Shown: positions 15,068 to 24,759 of the stretch, piece after piece
How the letters are laid out: each line of letters opens with the position of its first letter
Numbering within the stretch: the first letter of the stretch is position 1
NCBI RefSeq assembly: GCF_000319305.2
Contig: NZ_AMWJ02000001.1
Coordinates: 2,969,952 to 3,033,951 of the forward strand
Origin: Pseudomonas bharatica CSV86
Lineage (GTDB): Bacteria; Pseudomonadota; Gammaproteobacteria; Pseudomonadales; Pseudomonadaceae
Direction: 5' to 3'
DNA: 64,000 nt
Program-made: the position numbers and the translations under genes
Notes under the pieces: model-generated
What the model saw: only the letters and a program-made list of their open reading frames with translations
What the model was told of the DNA's origin: nothing
Databases searched by the model: none

Positions 15068-17602
15068 TCAATACTTCATCATCCAGGCTTCCAGGTCGTG
15101 CGCCGGGAGCGGCTTCGACAACAGGTAGCCCTGGACGACGTGATACCCCTGGTCCTTCAGAATCCGGTACTGGCCGTGTTGCTCGACCCCTTCGGCCACG
15201 ACTTTCAGGTGCAGGCTATCGCCGATGCGCATTACTGCGTCACTCAGCGCCCGGCTGGTTTCGTCCGCTTCCAGATCCAGCACGAAACTGCGATCCAGCT
15301 TCAGTTCCTGTATCGGCAGCTTGCGCAGATAACTCAAGCTCGAATAACCGGTACCGAAGTCGTCCATGGCCAGGCGGATGCCCCGGGCATTGAGCTCATG
15401 CAGGACCTTCATGGTCCCGGGATTGGTATCGAGCAGCAGGTTCTCGGTGAGCTCGATGGTCAGGTCCGCGGCGACCAGGCCGTGCTGGTCGAGGACGCTA
15501 CCGATCATTGCGGCCAGGTCCAGGTTATGGAAGTTGCTCGGTGACAGGTTCACCGACACCGCAGGAATGTTCAGGCCCCTGCGCCGCCATGCCGCCAGTT
15601 GCCGGCAGGCCTCGCGCAAAACCCAGTGGCCCAGTTCGGTAATCAGCCCGCACTCCTCGGCCAGCGGGATGAAGCGCGCCGGCGAGACCACACCGAAGGT
15701 CGGGTGGGTCCAGCGGGCCAGGGCCTCGACGCCATAGACCCGGCCGTCTTCGATGGTCACCTGAGGCTGGTAATGCAGTTGCAGCGTACCCTGCGCGATC
15801 GCCTCGCGTAACGCGCTTTCCAAGGCCTGGCGCTCCTGGGCCAGTTCGTCGAGCTCGTGGCTGAAAAAGCTGAACCGCCCGCGCCCGGCACTCTTGGCCT
15901 GGTACATGGCCATGTCGGCGCGGTGGATCAGGCTGCTCATATCGTGGCCATCGCGCGGATACAGGCTCACGCCGATACTGGCCGAGGGCGAGAAACAGGA
16001 GCCGGCGATCCGGCACGGCTGGGAAATCGCCTGGCGGATCTCCTCGATGGTGTCGTTGACCCGCTCGCTGTCGCAATCGGGCAGCACCACCACGAACTCG
16101 TCGCCGGACAGCCGGCCGACGATATCGTTGCTATTGCGGTTGGCGCCCAGGCGCTGGGCCACCAGCTTGAGCAGTTCGTCCCCCGCCGGATGCCCCAGGG
16201 AATCGTTGATCTGCTTGAAGCGATCGAGATCGATGAACAGCACCGCCAGCGCCGTCCGGGTACGCCGCGCCTCGATCAAGGCATGGTCGGCATTGGCATG
16301 CAGCAGGCTGCGGTTGGGCAGGCGGGTCAGGCTGTCGTAGAACGCCAGTTGGCGAATGCTCTCGCGGTTGGCCTCGCGCTCCATGGCCACGGCACACAAC
16401 GGCAGGACCACCTCGACGATCTGCTGGTGCAGGACCGAAGGCGTGCGGTGCTCGCCGTAATAAAAGGCCAGGACGCCGATCGCCGCGCCCTTGGCGCTCT
16501 TGATCGGAATCGACCAGGCACTGCTGATGCCCAGCGCCCTGCACTCGCCGCGGATCGGCGTCCAGTGCGGATCGCTGGCGATGTCCCGGGCAAAGACCAT
16601 TTCGCCACGGCAGGCGGCCACACTGGACGAGCCGATGCCATCGCGGATCGGCATGCCCTCCAGCAGTTGCCCGTAGCGCTCGGAAAAACCCGGTGCCGCC
16701 AGCGGGTGCATGGCGCCATTCTCATCGACCTGGATCACCGCGGCGCGGACCTCGGGCGCCATGCGCCGGATTTCGCTGCACAGCAAGTCCATCACCGACG
16801 CCAGGGGCATCTCCCGAACCATGGCGTCGAGAATGCAGTGCTGCAGCACCTGATGGATCTTCGAAGCAGTGATCTCGGTGAGCACGGTCACGGTATGGGC
16901 CAGTTCGCCATTGGCCCCGGCCACCGGGTTGATCGCCACGTTGCACCAGATGCGCTCGCCGCCCTTGACCTGCAACAACTCCTCGACCTGGCACGAGCGC
17001 CCGCCGCGCAAATCGCGCTGCAACCCCACCAGCCGCTGCGGTGGCAGATCCGGCACCAGCAGTTGCGCCGGCTGGCAGTCGGCGATCTCCTCCAGGTGGT
17101 AGCCGAACAGCTTTTCGAAGCCCTTGTTCAGGTACACCAGCCTGCCGCTACCGTCGGTGATGAAGATCGCGTTGTCGGTCTGGTCGGCCACCAGCGACAA
17201 CAGCTTGGTGCGCTTGCGCTCCTTGCGCTGCTCGGTCACGTCCTTGACGAAGGCGGTGTAGAGAATCTGCCCCTCGGTCTCGACCCGCGAGATCGACATC
17301 GAACCCCAGCGCTGGCTGCCGTCCTTTTTGTGGATCGGCACGTCGCGGGTAGTGCCGACGATCTTGTTGACCCCGGTACGGCGATTGCTATCGACATAAC
17401 CGTCATGTTTGCTGCGGATATTCTCCGGTACCAACATGCTCACATTATTGCCGAGCACTTCTTCGCGATGAAAACCCCACAACTTTTCCGCGGCACCGTT
17501 GAAGAGGATGACGCGATTATCGCTATCGATCACAACAACACTGTCGATGGCTTGTTCCAGGGTATGAACGAAGCTCTCAGAAAGATTCCGGGTAGTGGAC
17601 AT
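15068..17602 (-). CDS. PAS-PAS-GAF-GGDEF-EAL cyclic-di-GMP signalling protein
   Basis: 844 aa with start MSTTRNLSESFVHTLEQAID at 17602; the open frame extends 41 codons further but with non-coding character. Two PAS domains (about 8-115 and 125-245; IDSDNRVILFNGAAEKLWGF, FITDGSGRLVYLNKGFEKLF) are followed by a GAF-like domain (about 265-405), a GGDEF domain with SGDEF in GRLSGDEFVVVLPD, and an EAL domain with EALARW, NLSPSNF, ELTEN, DDFGTGYSSLSYL, EGVE and QGY all present. The EAL half looks catalytically competent as a phosphodiesterase; the GGDEF half has one signature change and may be active or regulatory. No transmembrane helix is obvious. Confidence 0.9.
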   Translation of the reverse strand: MSTTRNLSESFVHTLEQAIDSVVVIDSDNRVILFNGAAEKLWGFHREEVLGNNVSMLVPENIRSKHDGYVDSNRRTGVNKIVGTTRDVPIHKKDGSQRWGSMSISRVETEGQILYTAFVKDVTEQRKERKRTKLLSLVADQTDNAIFITDGSGRLVYLNKGFEKLFGYHLEEIADCQPAQLLVPDLPPQRLVGLQRDLRGGRSCQVEELLQVKGGERIWCNVAINPVAGANGELAHTVTVLTEITASKIHQVLQHCILDAMVREMPLASVMDLLCSEIRRMAPEVRAAVIQVDENGAMHPLAAPGFSERYGQLLEGMPIRDGIGSSSVAACRGEMVFARDIASDPHWTPIRGECRALGISSAWSIPIKSAKGAAIGVLAFYYGEHRTPSVLHQQIVEVVLPLCAVAMEREANRESIRQLAFYDSLTRLPNRSLLHANADHALIEARRTRTALAVLFIDLDRFKQINDSLGHPAGDELLKLVAQRLGANRNSNDIVGRLSGDEFVVVLPDCDSERVNDTIEEIRQAISQPCRIAGSCFSPSASIGVSLYPRDGHDMSSLIHRADMAMYQAKSAGRGRFSFFSHELDELAQERQALESALREAIAQGTLQLHYQPQVTIEDGRVYGVEALARWTHPTFGVVSPARFIPLAEECGLITELGHWVLREACRQLAAWRRRGLNIPAVSVNLSPSNFHNLDLAAMIGSVLDQHGLVAADLTIELTENLLLDTNPGTMKVLHELNARGIRLAMDDFGTGYSSLSYLRKLPIQELKLDRSFVLDLEADETSRALSDAVMRIGDSLHLKVVAEGVEQHGQYRILKDQGYHVVQGYLLSKPLPAHDLEAWMMKY

Positions 17603-17977
17603 CAAGTCGATCCGAACGCAACTTGTTGAAAGCGGCCAAAGCGCTACGAAGCCATGCAGCAAAGCACTGCATGACCTGGCGTAGAGCCTCTGGGGCCGGG
17701 AGGTGCGCGACAGGCGCGGGGGCATAGCTTACGCCGCGATATGGCGCTTAGCCATTACTCGACAAGATATTATTCGGATTATTTTCCGGCGCCGGGAAAC
17801 TGGCGAAAGGACAAACGATTAATCAAAACTTCGTTTTTAAAATAATTGATCTGGATCAATGAATATTGGATGGACTGTGCTAATGCCGATTTAATAAAAC
17901 TGACAACAATAATACTTCTGAACACCGCGTCCCCTGTTGGAGCGGGTACATCGCCGGATCCAGGGTGAGGCTGATGG
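17603..17977. other. AT-rich gap upstream of the GGDEF/EAL gene
   Basis: No convincing gene. From about 17755 it turns AT-rich (GATATTATTCGGATTATTTT, AATCAAAACTTCG), which fits a promoter for the minus-strand gene, but I cannot place -35/-10 boxes with confidence. Confidence 0.5.
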
Positions 17978-18120
17978 CCTCATCGCTGGCAAGCCAGCTC
18001 CCACAGGGTTCTGGGTCAGCTGCAGCATTCGTGCCCGGCGCGGACCTTGTGGGAGCTGGCTTGCCAGCGATTGCGGTAATGAATTCACCATCGCAATCGC
18101 GGGTGAGCCCGCCCACAGGG
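17978..18120. repeat. REP cluster
   Basis: An inverted copy (GCTGGCAAGCCAGCTCCCAC, about 17985-18004), then a forward copy from 18045, then a variant half (CGCGGGTGAGCCCGCCCAC) of the 'GGGAGCGGG' REP subtype. The two REP subtypes are thus paired. Confidence 0.85.
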
Positions 18121-18179
18121 TATGCGTCGTGCTCTGGAACTGTTGTTCGCCCCCCACAGCGCCCGTGACCGGCTTGCGC

Positions 18180-19232
18180 TCAGGGCGCCGGATTGGGAAT
18201 CCGTTGGTGAACAGCCTGAAGCTGCCCACGCAGCTCGTCCCCTAGCACCACATCCAGCGCCCCCAGGTTCTCGCGCAATTGCGCCAGGCTGGTCTGTCCG
18301 GTCAGCGCACTGGCAACGAACGGCTTGTCGATCACCGCCGCCAGCGCCAGTTGGGCCGGGGTCAGCCCATGCGCCCGGGCAATCTCCACATAATCTGCAA
18401 TGGCCGCCTGGGCCGATGGACTGTCGTAGCGATTGAAGGTGCGGTACAGCGATGACAACCGCGAACCCGCCGGTCGCGCGCCGGCCAGGTACTTGCCGGT
18501 CAACGCCCCGAAGGCCAGCGGCGAATACGCCAGCAAGCCGATGCCTTCCCGGTGACCGAACTCCGATAATCCGCCCTCGTACAGACGGTTCAGCAGGCTG
18601 TAGGGATTCTGCACACTGACAATCCGCGGCAAACCCAGGCGTTCGCTCTGCTTGATGAACTCGGCAACACCCCACGGCGTTTCATTGGAAACGCCGATAT
18701 GCCGCACCTTGCCCGCCTGCACCTGCTCGGCCAGCACCGCCAGGGTTTCCTCGATGGCAATGCTTTCGGGATCGTCCTGCCACGCGTATTCGCGCTGGCC
18801 GAAAGTGGTGGTGCGACGATCCGGCCAGTGCAATTGATAGAGATCCAGATAGTCCGTGCGCAGGCGTTGCAGGCTGCCCTCCAGCGCCTCGACGATATTG
18901 CGCCGGTCATGCCGGCTGAGGCCGCCCCGAATATGCGGCTGCGGCGCCTTCTCGCTGGACGGCCCGGCGATCTTGCTCGCCAGGATCACCTCGTCGCGCC
19001 GCCCGCTGGCCGCCAGCCAGTTGCCGATGTAGCGCTCGGTGGTACGCCAGGTTTCGGCGTTGGTCGGCGTGGGGTACATCTCGGCGGTGTCGATCAGGTT
19101 GACCCCGGCGGCCAGCGCCAGCTCGATCTGCTGGTGCGCCTCGGCCTCGCTGTTCTGATGCCCCCAGGTCATGCTGCCCAGGCCAAGCACGCTGACCTGG
19201 AGTTCACTGTTGCCCAATTGGCGGTAACGCAT
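18180..19232 (-). CDS. Aldo/keto reductase (Tas-like)
   Basis: 350 aa NADP-dependent reductase. The catalytic tetrad is visible: Asp in NLIDTAEMYP (with the Tyr), Lys in VILASKIAG and His in LYQLHWPDR. ALTGQTSLAQLRENLGAL near the C-terminus is the cofactor phosphate-binding loop. AAGGA precedes the ATG by six bases. It is the last gene of a minus-strand operon (21826 to 18180) after a flavin monooxygenase and a DszC-like enzyme. A very similar reductase occurs in the second island at 34721. Confidence 0.9.
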   Translation of the reverse strand: MRYRQLGNSELQVSVLGLGSMTWGHQNSEAEAHQQIELALAAGVNLIDTAEMYPTPTNAETWRTTERYIGNWLAASGRRDEVILASKIAGPSSEKAPQPHIRGGLSRHDRRNIVEALEGSLQRLRTDYLDLYQLHWPDRRTTTFGQREYAWQDDPESIAIEETLAVLAEQVQAGKVRHIGVSNETPWGVAEFIKQSERLGLPRIVSVQNPYSLLNRLYEGGLSEFGHREGIGLLAYSPLAFGALTGKYLAGARPAGSRLSSLYRTFNRYDSPSAQAAIADYVEIARAHGLTPAQLALAAVIDKPFVASALTGQTSLAQLRENLGALDVVLGDELRGQLQAVHQRIPNPAP

Positions 19233-19241
19233 GCTGGATCC

Positions 19242-20579
19242 TTAGCGTGAGTATCGATTCTGCGGAAACGGCAACCTGAGGTGCTCGCGCAGGGTGCTGC
19301 CGCTGTATTCATGACGGAACAGGCCGCGCCGTTGCAGCAGCGGCACCACCTCGTCGACGAAGTGTTCGATACCGGACGGAAACACGTCCGGCATGATGTT
19401 GAAGCCGTCGGCGGCATGGGCCTGGAACCAGGTGTCCAGGCTGTCGGCCACCTGCTCCGGGGTGCCGACCAGCAGGCGGTGGCCGACCAGGATGCGCCGC
19501 GACAACTGGCGGATGCTGAGGTTTTCCTGGCGCGCCAGGTTCAGTTGCGCTTCGAGGAAACCCTGGGAACCGCGCTCGAAATCCGCCACTTCGCCAATCC
19601 GTGCCCAGGGCAGCGGTCCGTCCGGGTCCAGTTCGCTGACCGCCAGCCCGAAGCGCGCCGCCACCCGCTCCAGCAAGCCTTGCTCGCCATGCCAGGCGTT
19701 CAACTCGTCGAAGCGCGCCCGGGCCTCGGCCTCGGTACTGCCGATTACCGTGGCCAGGCCGGGCATGATCTTCAGATCGGCGGGGTTGCGTCTCCAACGC
19801 ACGGCGCGCGCCTTGATATCGCGATAGAAACGCTGGCCGGCATCGAGGGTAGTCTGGGTGGTGAAGATCACCTCGGCATAGCGTGAGCCCAGGACCTTGC
19901 CCGGCTCCGAGGACCCGGCCTGCACCAGCACCGGCCGCCCCTGCGGCGAGCGCGGTACGTTCAGCGGCCCCTGCACCGCGAAATGCTCGCCGACGAAATC
20001 GATGGCGCGGACCTTTGCCGGATCGGCGAAACGCCCGCCAGCCGCATCACCGATAATCGCGCCATCCTCCCAGCTGTCCCACAGCTTGAGCACCACCTCG
20101 AGAAACTCCTCGGCCCGGGCATAGCGTTCGGCATGGCCCGGCACCCCGGGCAGGCTGAAGTTGCGCGCGGCCTCGTCGCTGGCGCTGGTCACCAGGTTCC
20201 AGGCGGCGCGGCCGTGGCTGACATGGTCGAGGGAGGCGAAGCGCCGGGCGGTGCCGAAAGGATCGTTGTAGGTGCTGGCTGCCGTGGCGATCAACCCGAT
20301 CCGCCGGGTCACCGCTGCCACGGCGCTGAGCAGTACCACCGGGTCGAGATGGCCGACCGGCTGGCTCGCCGGATCACCACTCAAGGCTGACCAGTCGGCA
20401 AGAAACAGCGCATCCAGGCAGCCACGCTCGGCGATACGGGCAATGTTCTGGTAATGGGCGATATCCAGATGGGCCGTCGCCGTCGCCCCCGCCTCCGCCT
20501 TGCGCCACGCTCCCGGATGAGCGCCGAAGCCAAGGACGTTCAGGCCGAGGCCGATGTGTCCCTCACGACGGATGCTCAT
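19242..20579 (-). CDS. LLM-class flavin-dependent monooxygenase (NtaA/SnaA/DszA family)
   Basis: 445 aa TIM-barrel FMNH2-dependent oxygenase. Family landmarks include LGLNVLGFGAHPGAWR at the N-terminus, LDALFLADWSALSG, HGRAAWNLVTSASDEAARNF, RPVLVQAGSSEPGK and AEVIFTTQTTLDAGQ. Members oxidise sulfones, sulfonates, nitrilotriacetate or similar compounds with reduced flavin from a partner reductase. Its ATG overlaps the stop of the preceding acyl-CoA-dehydrogenase-like gene (ATGA). A role in sulfur scavenging is inferred from this pairing. Confidence 0.9.
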   Translation of the reverse strand: MSIRREGHIGLGLNVLGFGAHPGAWRKAEAGATATAHLDIAHYQNIARIAERGCLDALFLADWSALSGDPASQPVGHLDPVVLLSAVAAVTRRIGLIATAASTYNDPFGTARRFASLDHVSHGRAAWNLVTSASDEAARNFSLPGVPGHAERYARAEEFLEVVLKLWDSWEDGAIIGDAAGGRFADPAKVRAIDFVGEHFAVQGPLNVPRSPQGRPVLVQAGSSEPGKVLGSRYAEVIFTTQTTLDAGQRFYRDIKARAVRWRRNPADLKIMPGLATVIGSTEAEARARFDELNAWHGEQGLLERVAARFGLAVSELDPDGPLPWARIGEVADFERGSQGFLEAQLNLARQENLSIRQLSRRILVGHRLLVGTPEQVADSLDTWFQAHAADGFNIMPDVFPSGIEHFVDEVVPLLQRRGLFRHEYSGSTLREHLRLPFPQNRYSR

Positions 20580-21826
20580 ACCGCACTGGCCTCGTCGCGC
20601 ACGCCGTTGCCGGCGCTTTGCTGGGCCAGCCAGGCCTGGTCCGGAGTCACGCCGTTGAGATGGTAGTTGCCCAGCACCCGCTCGCGGTAGATCGCCGGGT
20701 TGTGCGAAGCCAGGGTGCGGGCATTGCGCCAGTGACGGTCGAAGCGCCGGGTTTCGCTGGTGGCAGACGCGCCGCCAACCTCGAACAACAGCGTGGTGGC
20801 TTCCAGCACCTGGCCGATAATGATCTGCTGGGCCTGGAACGCGGCCACTTCCGCCTCGGTGTAGTGATGCTCCTCGGCATAGCCGCCCTGCTCCGCATCG
20901 AACACCTGCTGCACCTGCTCGGCCGCCGCCAGCACCTGGGTCTGCGCCGACCAGGCCAGGCTGGACAGCCGGCCGATCACCCGCTGCACCAGCGGATCAT
21001 CCTTGGGACTGGCCTCCCCAGGGAAACCGAAAGCCCGGGTGCGGCCTTTTACGAACGCCGTGGCATCGCGCAGCACCGCCTTGGCGATCCCGGCCAGAGT
21101 GGCGAGATGGAACAGTTGGTAATAGGCGGTCAGGTAGGATTCGGCGCGCACTTCATCAGGTTTGTAGCGGCGGATCACATGCTCGTTGGGCACGCGCACG
21201 GCATCGAAACGGGTAGTGCCGCTCCCCGTCAGGCGCTGGCCGAAGCCATCCCAGTCGTCCACCACAGTAACGCCCTCGGCCGTCACCGGTAGCGCCACAC
21301 TGACGAAATCGTCGCCGGCCAGGGCCACGGCGGCGATCCAGTCGGCATACACGGTGCCGGTGGAGTAGTACTTTTCGCCATCCAGGCGCCAGCCAGCCTG
21401 TTCATTGCCGGGCTCCAGCGGGCTCAGCGCCACCGTGATGCCGGTAGTACCGCTGCGCTCGGCCATGGCCGCGCCCCACAGTTGCCGGTCCACCACCTTG
21501 CCCAGCCAATGCGCCTGGGATAGCGGGTCGCGACTGGAAAGGCGACCTTCGACGAAGCCGAAATGGGCGCGGAAGATCTGCGGCAGGTTGGAGTCCGCCG
21601 CGCCCAGTTCGATCAGCAGGCGAAACAACTGCGGAATGCTCGCACCCAGCCCGCCCAGCGCCTGGGGTACGCGCAAGGCCCCGAAACCGGCCTCGCGCAG
21701 CCAGCGCACCGCCTCGAAGGCCAGTTCGCGTTGCTGCTCGCGGTGCACGGCGGTTTCGGCAATCCGCTGGAAACTTTCGGCAAAGCGCTGCTGCAGGGTT
21801 TCGTAACTAACGGCAGTGGAACTCAT
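20576..21826 (-). CDS. Acyl-CoA dehydrogenase-fold flavoenzyme (SfnB/DszC-like)
   Basis: 416 aa. Start MSSTAVSYETLQQRF at 21826 is supported by AAGGA six bases upstream; an in-frame alternative start exists at 21841. It has the acyl-CoA dehydrogenase fold (AAMAERSGTTGITVALSPL, LDGEKYYSTGTVYADW) but the DszC/SfnB-type C-terminus (FEVGGASATSETRRFDRHWRNARTL), typical of flavin-dependent monooxygenases acting on sulfur compounds. First gene of the operon with the LLM monooxygenase and aldo/keto reductase, divergent from the ABC importer at 22190. Confidence 0.88.
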   Translation of the reverse strand: MSSTAVSYETLQQRFAESFQRIAETAVHREQQRELAFEAVRWLREAGFGALRVPQALGGLGASIPQLFRLLIELGAADSNLPQIFRAHFGFVEGRLSSRDPLSQAHWLGKVVDRQLWGAAMAERSGTTGITVALSPLEPGNEQAGWRLDGEKYYSTGTVYADWIAAVALAGDDFVSVALPVTAEGVTVVDDWDGFGQRLTGSGTTRFDAVRVPNEHVIRRYKPDEVRAESYLTAYYQLFHLATLAGIAKAVLRDATAFVKGRTRAFGFPGEASPKDDPLVQRVIGRLSSLAWSAQTQVLAAAEQVQQVFDAEQGGYAEEHHYTEAEVAAFQAQQIIIGQVLEATTLLFEVGGASATSETRRFDRHWRNARTLASHNPAIYRERVLGNYHLNGVTPDQAWLAQQSAGNGVRDEASAV

Positions 21827-22189
21827 GATGCTTCCTTTCATTGGGCAGTGAGCCGAGACAAATAAAAAGTGCCGACCGCTTAATTGAAAAATAAATTAAA
21901 GGTCATTGAAAAAGAACGATAGCAAGCGACATGCCATGGCATTCGAGCCGCCCTAACCCAATGATTTTCATGGCCCGCACAGGGATTTTAATAACCGGAT
22001 CGCCGGTACTTATGCTAATACCGCACGCTCGGCCTGCCCTATTAAAAACACTTTGTTGGTCAACTGTTCACCGCCGAACAGTTGGCCGACTGCATATAAC
22101 CGGAAAACTTTTTCCATACCATCTGGCTATTTGATTTTTAGTCGACCAGTGAATTTAATCGCCACCATTCATTAGTTCAGGATGTTCTT
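21827..22189. other. Divergent promoter region of the first scavenging island
   Basis: A 363-bp AT-rich gap between divergent operons. No gene was found. It holds the palindrome listed at 22061-22084 and presumably promoters for both sides. No consensus sigma-54 element (TGGCAC-N5-TTGC) was seen. Confidence 0.5.
22061..22084. promoter_or_regulatory. 24-bp inverted repeat, candidate operator
   Basis: CAACTGTTC - ACCGCC - GAACAGTTG, a perfect 9-bp dyad that extends with one mismatch to 12 bp per arm. It lies 105 bp upstream of the ABC ATPase start in the divergent gap and has no T-tract, so it looks more like a regulator-binding site than a terminator. No regulator gene is adjacent. Confidence 0.5.
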
Positions 22190-23722
22190 ATGAAACTTCC
22201 ACAGGCGCTGGTCGAGTTGCGCGCCTTGAGCAAGGACTTCGGCGCCCAGCGCGCACTCGACCGGGTGGACTTGCAGCTCTTCCCAGGCGAAGTGGTGGCA
22301 TTGCTCGGTGCCAATGGCGCGGGCAAGTCCACCCTGGTGAAGATCCTCGCCGGCAGCCAGCCTCACGACCGCGGCGAACTGCGCGTACAAGGTACGCAGC
22401 AACGCTTCGACTCGCCGCTGGCAGCACGCCGGGCGGGGATAGTTGCGGTGCACCAGCATGTCGACGACGGCATCGTGCCGGGCCTGAGCGTGGCGGAAAA
22501 TCTGATGCTCGACGAGCTATGCCAGGCGCAGGCAGGCCCCTGGGTGCGGCCCAGTGACCTGCACCAGCGGGCAGCAGCCATCGCGGCCGGGTTGAACCTC
22601 GATTTGCCTTTGCACGCGCCTATCGAACAGCTTGGCCAGGCCGAACGGCAACTGGTGGTGCTGGCCCGTGCCCTGGCCCTGCAACCGCGCCTGCTGATCC
22701 TCGACGAACCCACGGCGGCACTGTCAGCGGCCGAGGCGCAGCGGTTGTTCGAGCTGATCGGGCAACTGCGCCAGCGCGGCGTGGCGATCCTGTATATCTC
22801 CCATCGCCTCGCGGACCTGCAATGCATCGCCGAACGCGCACTGGTCCTGCGCGATGGCCGGCTAGTCGGTGAGTTCAACGCGCAACAGCTACCACAGGCC
22901 ATCGAGGCGATGCTCGGCGTGGCACTCGACCCGCTGCGCTTCGTGCCGCGCCTGCCGGGCCGCGAAGTGCTGAGCCTGCGCGACGTGCGCCTGCTGCCGC
23001 AGACCCGGACCTTCGACCTGACCCTGCACGAGAACCAGGTAGTGGCCCTGACCGGCCTGCTCGGCGCCGGAAAGAGCGAGATCGCCGAAACCCTCTTCGG
23101 CCTGCGCCGCCCTGCCGCAGGCAGCCTGCACCTGGACGGCCAGCCGTGGCAGCCGCGTTCGCCCCGGGACGCGATCAACGCCGGGGTATTCCTCGCCGTG
23201 GAGGACCGTGCCGCTGGCTCCCTAGTGCCGGGCTTTTCCCTGCGCCGGACCCTGACCCTGCCTTTTCTCCAGCGATTCAGCCGCGGCGGCTTTATCGACC
23301 GCCGCGCCGAGGCCGCAGCCGTCACCACGCAGATCCGCGAGCTGGGGATCAAGACCGCTGGCATCGACGCACCGATGGCCAGCCTCTCCGGCGGCAACCA
23401 GCAGAAGGTGGTGATCGGCCGCTGGCTGCTGCAGGAGGCGCGCCTGCTGATCCTCGACGAACCCTTCCAGGGCGTGGATATCCGCGCCCGCCGCGAGATC
23501 GGCCAGTTGCTGCGTGACGGCGCCGGCCAGCGCGCGACCCTGGTGATCTGCACCGATATCGACGAAGCCCTGGAGATTGCCGACCGCATCCTGGTGGTGC
23601 GGGATTTCGCCGTGGTCGCCGAATATCCCCGCACCGACCTGAGCCGCAATGCCCTGGTGGCCGAACTGGCTGGTAGCGCCCCACCGACACCGCAAACGCC
23701 AAGGAGTACCGTGCGTGCCTGA
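22190..23722 (+). CDS. Sugar-type ABC importer ATP-binding protein (RbsA/MglA-like, two ATPase domains)
   Basis: 510 aa with two nucleotide-binding domains in one chain, as in ribose/galactose importers. The N-terminal domain has Walker A GANGAGKST, a signature loop IEQLGQAERQLVVLARALAL and Walker B LLILDEPTAALS. The C-terminal domain has the degenerate GLLGAGKSE, signature LSGGNQQKVVIGRWL and LLILDEPFQGVD. AGGA lies seven bases before the ATG. It powers the permease at 23715 with the binding protein at 24760. Given the neighbouring monooxygenases, the substrate may not be a sugar. Confidence 0.92.
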   Translation: MKLPQALVELRALSKDFGAQRALDRVDLQLFPGEVVALLGANGAGKSTLVKILAGSQPHDRGELRVQGTQQRFDSPLAARRAGIVAVHQHVDDGIVPGLSVAENLMLDELCQAQAGPWVRPSDLHQRAAAIAAGLNLDLPLHAPIEQLGQAERQLVVLARALALQPRLLILDEPTAALSAAEAQRLFELIGQLRQRGVAILYISHRLADLQCIAERALVLRDGRLVGEFNAQQLPQAIEAMLGVALDPLRFVPRLPGREVLSLRDVRLLPQTRTFDLTLHENQVVALTGLLGAGKSEIAETLFGLRRPAAGSLHLDGQPWQPRSPRDAINAGVFLAVEDRAAGSLVPGFSLRRTLTLPFLQRFSRGGFIDRRAEAAAVTTQIRELGIKTAGIDAPMASLSGGNQQKVVIGRWLLQEARLLILDEPFQGVDIRARREIGQLLRDGAGQRATLVICTDIDEALEIADRILVVRDFAVVAEYPRTDLSRNALVAELAGSAPPTPQTPRSTVRA

Positions 23723-24734
23723 TTCGCTATCCCGCTCTCTGCAAGCCGCGCCCCGGCGCTGGCTGGAAGCCCTGATCCACTATGGCCTGCTGCTGTTGCT
23801 GGGCCTGATCGTGCTGCTGTTCAGCTTGGTCGAACCGGCATTCGTCCAGGTCAGCAACCTGTTCATCATTCTCCAGTCGGTGTCGATCGTCGCCCTGCTC
23901 GCCCTCGGCGTGACCCTGACCATGGCCGTCGGTGGCCTCGACCTGTCCATCGGCGCGGTGGCGGCCATGAGCCTGATGATCGCCAGCTACGTGATGGTGG
24001 TGCTGGACTGGGGCCCGTTGCCCGCAATCGTCATCAGCCTGGCCGGCGGCGCGCTGGTCGGCCTGCTCAATGGCTGGCTGATCGTACGCATGGGCATCCC
24101 GGACATCCTCGCCACCCTGGGCAGCATGTTCCTGGTGATCGGCGTGCAACTGATACCCACCGGCGGGCGCTCCATCGCCGTGGGCATGACCCTGCCCGGC
24201 GGCGAGGAAACCGAGGGCGTGTTCAGCCCGGCGTTCCTCGCCCTGGGTCGCGGCCGCTTGTGGGACACGGTGCCGGTCCCGGTGCTGGTCACCGCCGTGC
24301 TGGCCCTGGCGGTCTGGCTGTTTCTCGAACGCACGCGGATCGGCCGGCTGTTCTACGCCATCGGCGGCAACGAACAGGCGGCGCGCCTGGCCGGTGCCCC
24401 GGTGCAGCGCTACAAGCTGCTGGCCTATGTGCTTTCGGCCCTGCTCGCCTCGGTCGGCGGCCTGCTCCTGGCGGCGCGGCTCGGGCGTGGCGATGTCAGT
24501 TCCGGCAATGGCCTGGTGCTGGATGCCCTCGGCGCGGCGCTGATCGGCTTCGCCGTGCTCGGTGCGAAGAAGGCCAATGCCTTCGGCACCCTGGCCGGCG
24601 CCGTGCTGATCGCCACCTTGCTCAACGGCCTGACCATGCTCAACGCGCCTTACTACGCCCAGGACTTCGTCAAGGGCCTGGTCCTGGTGCTGGCCCTGGT
24701 CTTCACCTTCGGCCTCGCCCGGCACACCCGCTGA
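23715..24734 (+). CDS. ABC importer permease (RbsC-like)
   Basis: 339 aa with about nine hydrophobic segments. Family motifs are VTLTMAVGGLDLSIGAVAAM near residue 70 and the cytoplasmic loop GGNEQAARLAGAPVQRYK. The start is taken as GTG 23715, eight bases after AAGGAG and overlapping the end of the ATPase gene by eight bases. Forms a homodimeric or single-subunit channel with the RbsA-like ATPase. Confidence 0.9.
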   Translation: MPDSLSRSLQAAPRRWLEALIHYGLLLLLGLIVLLFSLVEPAFVQVSNLFIILQSVSIVALLALGVTLTMAVGGLDLSIGAVAAMSLMIASYVMVVLDWGPLPAIVISLAGGALVGLLNGWLIVRMGIPDILATLGSMFLVIGVQLIPTGGRSIAVGMTLPGGEETEGVFSPAFLALGRGRLWDTVPVPVLVTAVLALAVWLFLERTRIGRLFYAIGGNEQAARLAGAPVQRYKLLAYVLSALLASVGGLLLAARLGRGDVSSGNGLVLDALGAALIGFAVLGAKKANAFGTLAGAVLIATLLNGLTMLNAPYYAQDFVKGLVLVLALVFTFGLARHTR

Positions 24735-24759
24735 ATTCATCGACTTGCAAGGACCACCC

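Noticed and set aside
15857..17629. Long open frame (590 codons) on the plus strand
   Set aside because: It is the antisense shadow of the GGDEF/EAL gene. His/Arg/Gln-rich composition without motifs is typical of GC-rich antisense frames.
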